Positions 60,378 to 64,000 of a stretch of 64,000 bases of DNA are shown here, one piece after another. The position numbers and the translations under genes are program-made. The notes under the pieces were generated by a model. The model worked only from the letters and a program-made list of their open reading frames with translations. It searched no databases and was not told the origin of the DNA. Numbering within the stretch: the stretch's first letter is position 1; the number at the start of each line of letters is the position of its first letter. This DNA comes from Minicystis rosea. Lineage in GTDB: Bacteria > Myxococcota_A > Polyangia > Polyangiales > Polyangiaceae. The stretch spans positions 496,001 to 560,000 of the forward strand of contig CP016211.1 of assembly GCA_001931535.1 (NCBI GenBank), in the 5' to 3' direction.

Positions 60378-60850
60378 CACACCACCTTCCAGCCCATCTG
60401 CTGCCGGAAGGCGAAGACGATATCCCTCATCTCTCTCATGAACCGGCGGGCATCCTCCTCGTTCATCTGGCCGGTGTGGGCGGCAGGGTTCCGCGCATGG
60501 GTCATGAAGTTGTAGAACCAGCTGTCCCATGCCACCACCGCCGCCACGAACCTGCCGACCGCAGGCGGGGCGACCATCCCCCGCGACCGACGCCGTAACT
60601 CCCTGAGGAGCGCTCCGGCCCCGGCGTGCGACACTTTCTTGCCATCCACGAGCGGAGCGGACTCTCCCTGCGACGCGGCCACCTCGACGACGAGGCACTC
60701 GAGCACGTTCTCCAGCTCCGCGCCGGTCTTCATGACCCCGCCGAGCTTCTCTGTGGGGCTCGCGCTCTGCCCGCGTGCCGTCAGCTCCCGGTCGAGCCGC
60801 GCCAGGAGAGCCTTCGTCACAACGTCGAGGGTCTGCCAGGGCTGCATCAT
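60377..60850 (-). CDS. HEPN-like protein with Rx4H motif, partner of the kinase
   Basis: 157 residues, all-helical. Near the C-terminus the motif RNPAAH (Arg120 to His125, Rx4H) lies between two helices (WFYNFMTHA and EEDARRFMREMRDIVFAF), which is the organisation of HEPN ribonuclease or RNA-binding domains. The stop overlaps the kinase start by one base. HEPN proteins are common toxins in toxin-antitoxin and abortive-infection systems; a kinase partner could restrain or trigger it. The start may be either of two adjacent ATGs (60850 or 60847). Confidence 0.65.
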   Translation of the reverse strand: MMQPWQTLDVVTKALLARLDRELTARGQSASPTEKLGGVMKTGAELENVLECLVVEVAASQGESAPLVDGKKVSHAGAGALLRELRRRSRGMVAPPAVGRFVAAVVAWDSWFYNFMTHARNPAAHTGQMNEEDARRFMREMRDIVFAFRQQMGWKVV

Positions 60851-61066
60851 TTCGGCTCCTCGCCCGCCCGCGGCGTGCCCATCGGCGGATGTTCGCCCTG
60901 CTCGCGTCCGCGGTCAACGCGAGGGAACGCAGCGGGGGCGCCTCGGGAGAACCTTTTGACGCGGCGCGTACAGTTCGCTCGTCGCGCATCCTCGGAGAAA
61001 GGCGGCCTTTTCACCGCACGTCACCCCCTGGTAGCGTGCTCTGCTCCGCGTACCGCGCTGATCCCC

Positions 61067-64000
61067 ATGTCGACCCACGCCCTCTACGTTCACCCAGCCG
61101 CACTCGCCAAGGAGAACTCCTTCCCAGCCCCCGCAGATTGGCCGCAGGGCGCAGTTCGCGCCGGACAGGGGGTGTTGGACGCGGTGACGCACCGATGGCA
61201 CAAGGCCGGCCCGCGCGGCAGCGTCATAGCCGGCACGGGTGACAGGCCCGGTCAGATCATCCTCTACTCGCCCCCTCACCGCGCAGTCGCCACCGTGAAC
61301 TCGCGACGTGATGGCCTGGAGATCCACGACCTCCTGCCCCCCGCAGCCGCCCCCGCCGATGCCGTCGTGTATCTCGCCACGTTCAAGCTGGCGAAGGACA
61401 AGGGCGGTATGCCGGCTGATCAGCTCGGCATCGAGTTGGCCCAACTCGCTATCCCTCGTCCCGCGGCGCCCCCGTCGCCTGCGCCGTTGCCCCCGCCGCC
61501 GTCGCTCCCGCCGCCTCCAACCCGCGTGCTCAGGCGCCTGACGGACGAGGACCTCCGCCCGACCGCGACCGCCCTCAGCCCCGCCGTCGCTGCCGGCCTC
61601 AAAAACGTCCCGCCCGCCACTCGCCAGCGCTTTCTTCCCCGTTCGGAGCGGGCCTCGACGGACGAGATCAACGCTGTTCGGGAGCTGAGGGATTCACTGG
61701 GCCTCAAGACCCTCACCTTCCTCCCCGAGGCGCTCCGGGCCCTCTTTTCCACCCCTCCGGCGGACGACATCGAGATTGACGAGCGGGTACGAGACGCGCT
61801 GCGGGCCGCACTGGGGATCCCGTTGGTGAGCCAGCTCTACGTGCAGGCGGGCAACACCCAGAAGCTGTACCAGGCCCTCTCTGTCCTGGCCCGGTTCCCT
61901 CTGCAGGAGATCGACCGCGCTGTCCTCTGGTTGGCTATGAGTGCAGGCGTGCCCCCTGCGGTGCGCGCGATCGAGCTGGAGCAGATCGCCAAGGATTTCG
62001 GCCCCGCCGCCCACGACGCGGCGCACGCCGAGGTGTGGGCGCACGTGCTCAAAAGCTGGCTGAAGGAGGCTCTCGACGGCCTGCCCGAGGAGGAAGTGGA
62101 GTCCGCGCGCCATCTCCGCCACATACTCGACAACCGGCCTGCATCCGACGCCGCCTTTGTTGGCTGGCGGGAGCTGCGAGTCCACATCAGCCGCCGCCCT
62201 GCCGCGGTCTTGAATGCGGAGCCTCTTCCGAAGTCCCGGTCCTCGGGCAAGCTCGGAGAGATCTTCCAGGTGCTGAACGGCGGTGTGAAGGTCGGGACGG
62301 TGCCTGTCACGCTCAAGGGAGCTGGCGACGACAACCCGCCTCCCGCGAGCGCCCCCCCACCTTCCGTGAGCGCGCCGCCGGCTCCGGCGGAGCCTCCGCC
62401 GCCTCAGTCGGAGGAGATTCCGCCGCCTCCGCCGGAGGAGCCTCTGCCTCCGCTTCTCCCCGGCCGTCCCGCCAGTCTGGGGGAGTTCTCGCGACAGCGC
62501 CTTTGCCGCGGTGTGGATGAGGCCCTGGCTGCGCTCGAAGCGCTGCGCGAGGCAGAGACCCTCTGGGCCGCGGCGCCGCTGGACGCGGCGAGGCTCGCCT
62601 CCATGGGTGCGTCTCTCGAGCAGGCCCTCGAAGCGCTCCGCGCCCAGCAGGGGGCCCTGCCCGCACCGGAGGAGGTCGCCGCCACGCGGCAGACGGTGGA
62701 GGAGATCGCTGCCAGCCTCGGGCTCGGTCTGGAAGCGCCGCTGCCGGAGGCGCTCGCGGACGTGATCGCGGCGCCCGACGGCCTCGAGCGGATCCGCGAC
62801 GGCGGCCTCGTCGCGAAGCGCGCCGAGGCCGCGCTCCCCGCATGGGTGTGGCGCGGCCTGTCCGCCGGCCCCGCCCGGGTCGCCGCCGTCGCCAGCGACC
62901 CCGCCTTCCACGACGAGCTGGTCGCCTGCCTGCGCTGGGCCGAGGAGCCCTCGCTGACCTCGCCCGGCGATCTCCGGGACCTCGCCGATCCCGGCGCTGG
63001 CCCCCTCCTCGAAAGACTGCGCGCCGCGCACGAGGAGCGGACCCGGACCCACGAGCGCGACGAGCGCCTGGCGCTGATCGCGCCCATCACCTCCGAGGCA
63101 GTCCGGGCCCACCTCGCGGCCGACTGGCCCGAGACCGAGCCCGAGATCGCGGCGCGGGAGAGGCTGCTTTCGAGCTTCGCGTCCCTCGAAGGAACCCTTG
63201 GCGAGCAGGCGCGAGAGGATCTGCGCGCGCGCCTCGCGACCTCCTCGGTCGAGGACGGCGCATCCGCTCTTCGCAAGGTGGAGCGCGTGCGCACGAGGCT
63301 CGGTCGGGTGGACAACATGCCGCTGGAGCAGATCTGGGCGATCGCGCAGCTTATCCCCGAGACCGTCCGCCCGCCGACTATCGTGGTTCCGAGCTTCTCT
63401 TTCGGGCCCCCGCTCTCGTCAAGCCCCACGGGCGGGACGCACCACGCGAGGGGCATCTTCCAGCCCTTCGAGTCACTCCAGGCGTACGGCACCGTGAGCT
63501 TCCCGGTGCGGTTGACCTTCGACCAAGCGCTTCCTGCGCCCATCCAGGTCGCGATCAAGAGCACCCGCGCTTCGGGCGACTTCCGCACGCCCGCTCAGCT
63601 CACGGCCCATGAAGAGATCCCTCCGCTGGATCTGCCGGCTGGGATTGCCCAGCACGACTTCGAGATCAAGATCATCCTCTCGCGCACCTTCGCTGAGGAC
63701 ATGGCCGCGGGCAAGCGCAAGAACCTTGAGGTCATCGTCGAGGGCACGGGGCCGGGCGGCAAGAGCGGCAAGACCACGCTCACCTGGACGGCGCTGGCGA
63801 TGGAGACGCTCCCGTACCGGGACCCGATCCCAGGGACGATTCAGCCCGGCGATGTCCAGCAATGCCCCGTCGGTGTCGAATCGTATCTAAACGCGCTGCT
63901 GACTCTCGTGCGGCAGGGCGAGTCGTCATTTCTTGTCTACGGCCCGCGGCGCTTCGGAAAGACGAGCCTCTTGCGTGCCGTGCAGCACTTTATAGACGCG
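61067..64000 (+). CDS. large P-loop ATPase, truncated by the window end
   Basis: 978 residues are visible from ATG 61067 with no stop before the edge. Residues 1-130 form a small domain (MSTHALYVHPAALAKENSFP), then a proline-rich spacer, a helical domain (about 170-400) with an RNase-like or effector-associated feel (QLYVQAGNTQKLYQALSVLA, where such N-terminal adaptor domains start), another P/E-rich spacer (420-470), long coiled helical segments, a beta domain around 760-930, and finally Walker A GPRRFGKT at 959-966 (SSFLVYGPRRFGKTSLLRAV). The ATPase is of the Orc1/STAND-like group. The effector-associated reading of residues 190-260 is an impression, not a demonstrated match. Confidence 0.75.
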   Translation, partial: MSTHALYVHPAALAKENSFPAPADWPQGAVRAGQGVLDAVTHRWHKAGPRGSVIAGTGDRPGQIILYSPPHRAVATVNSRRDGLEIHDLLPPAAAPADAVVYLATFKLAKDKGGMPADQLGIELAQLAIPRPAAPPSPAPLPPPPSLPPPPTRVLRRLTDEDLRPTATALSPAVAAGLKNVPPATRQRFLPRSERASTDEINAVRELRDSLGLKTLTFLPEALRALFSTPPADDIEIDERVRDALRAALGIPLVSQLYVQAGNTQKLYQALSVLARFPLQEIDRAVLWLAMSAGVPPAVRAIELEQIAKDFGPAAHDAAHAEVWAHVLKSWLKEALDGLPEEEVESARHLRHILDNRPASDAAFVGWRELRVHISRRPAAVLNAEPLPKSRSSGKLGEIFQVLNGGVKVGTVPVTLKGAGDDNPPPASAPPPSVSAPPAPAEPPPPQSEEIPPPPPEEPLPPLLPGRPASLGEFSRQRLCRGVDEALAALEALREAETLWAAAPLDAARLASMGASLEQALEALRAQQGALPAPEEVAATRQTVEEIAASLGLGLEAPLPEALADVIAAPDGLERIRDGGLVAKRAEAALPAWVWRGLSAGPARVAAVASDPAFHDELVACLRWAEEPSLTSPGDLRDLADPGAGPLLERLRAAHEERTRTHERDERLALIAPITSEAVRAHLAADWPETEPEIAARERLLSSFASLEGTLGEQAREDLRARLATSSVEDGASALRKVERVRTRLGRVDNMPLEQIWAIAQLIPETVRPPTIVVPSFSFGPPLSSSPTGGTHHARGIFQPFESLQAYGTVSFPVRLTFDQALPAPIQVAIKSTRASGDFRTPAQLTAHEEIPPLDLPAGIAQHDFEIKIILSRTFAEDMAAGKRKNLEVIVEGTGPGGKSGKTTLTWTALAMETLPYRDPIPGTIQPGDVQQCPVGVESYLNALLTLVRQGESSFLVYGPRRFGKTSLLRAVQHFIDA

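Overview
The window is high-G+C bacterial DNA, dense with genes on both strands. It carries several Ser/Thr protein kinases, a PP2C phosphatase, a PEGA/TPR protein, a glycine-rich lipoprotein, type VI secretion tip and Rhs genes, and RtcR-like regulators. That mix is typical of myxobacteria (Polyangia/Myxococcota), but no rRNA or marker gene confirms it. No tRNA, rRNA or CRISPR array was seen.

Layout. 1-2.7 kb: small hypothetical genes, several broken. 2.9-10.9 kb: a tightly coupled operon (small ORF, Dna2/UPF1-like SF1 helicase, orphan protein, double-HKD phospholipase D nuclease, CARF-AAA+ protein), a good candidate for an undescribed DNA-defence module. 11.2-13.8 kb: SF2 helicase fused to HNH. 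13.9-22.5 kb: orphan T6SS cargo island (TPR protein, VgrG, putative immunity gene, PAAR-Rhs toxin broken by a frameshift). 22.7-31.8 kb: lipoprotein, PEGA protein, two Ser/Thr kinases, a sigma-70-type factor (frameshifted) and a PP2C phosphatase. 31.8-38.0 kb: an E2-E1-JAB ubiquitin-like triple fusion with two metallo-beta-lactamase-fold proteins, bracketed by oppositely oriented IS66 remnants. 38.1-42.5 kb: a STAND NTPase with an Mrr-like nuclease head and a long repeat tail (Avs-like). 42.8-45.3 kb: an intact IS66 element with its 8-bp target duplication. 45.5-58.6 kb: Druantia type III (druH, druE) plus a coiled-coil/nuclease protein, divergent from a CARF-sigma54 activator. 58.9-60.9 kb: HEPN protein plus receptor-like kinase. 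61.1 kb to the end: large ATPase running off the window.

Two regulatory themes link the genes. First, a bipartite motif (TGTCAG, 14 nt, then GACGCGGATC or a near match) recurs with identical spacing upstream of vgrG, PAAR-rhs, one kinase gene and the sigma-factor gene, suggesting a small autoregulated sigma regulon driving T6SS effectors. Second, the helicase/PLD operon and the Druantia operon each contain or adjoin an RtcR-type CARF-AAA+ gene and each start with TGGCAC, 6 nt, TGA, resembling a sigma54 -24/-12 promoter. This suggests nucleotide- or RNA-end-sensing transcriptional control of DNA-targeting defence. Several genes carry single-base frame disruptions, either real decay or uncorrected sequencing indels; the largest genes are intact.
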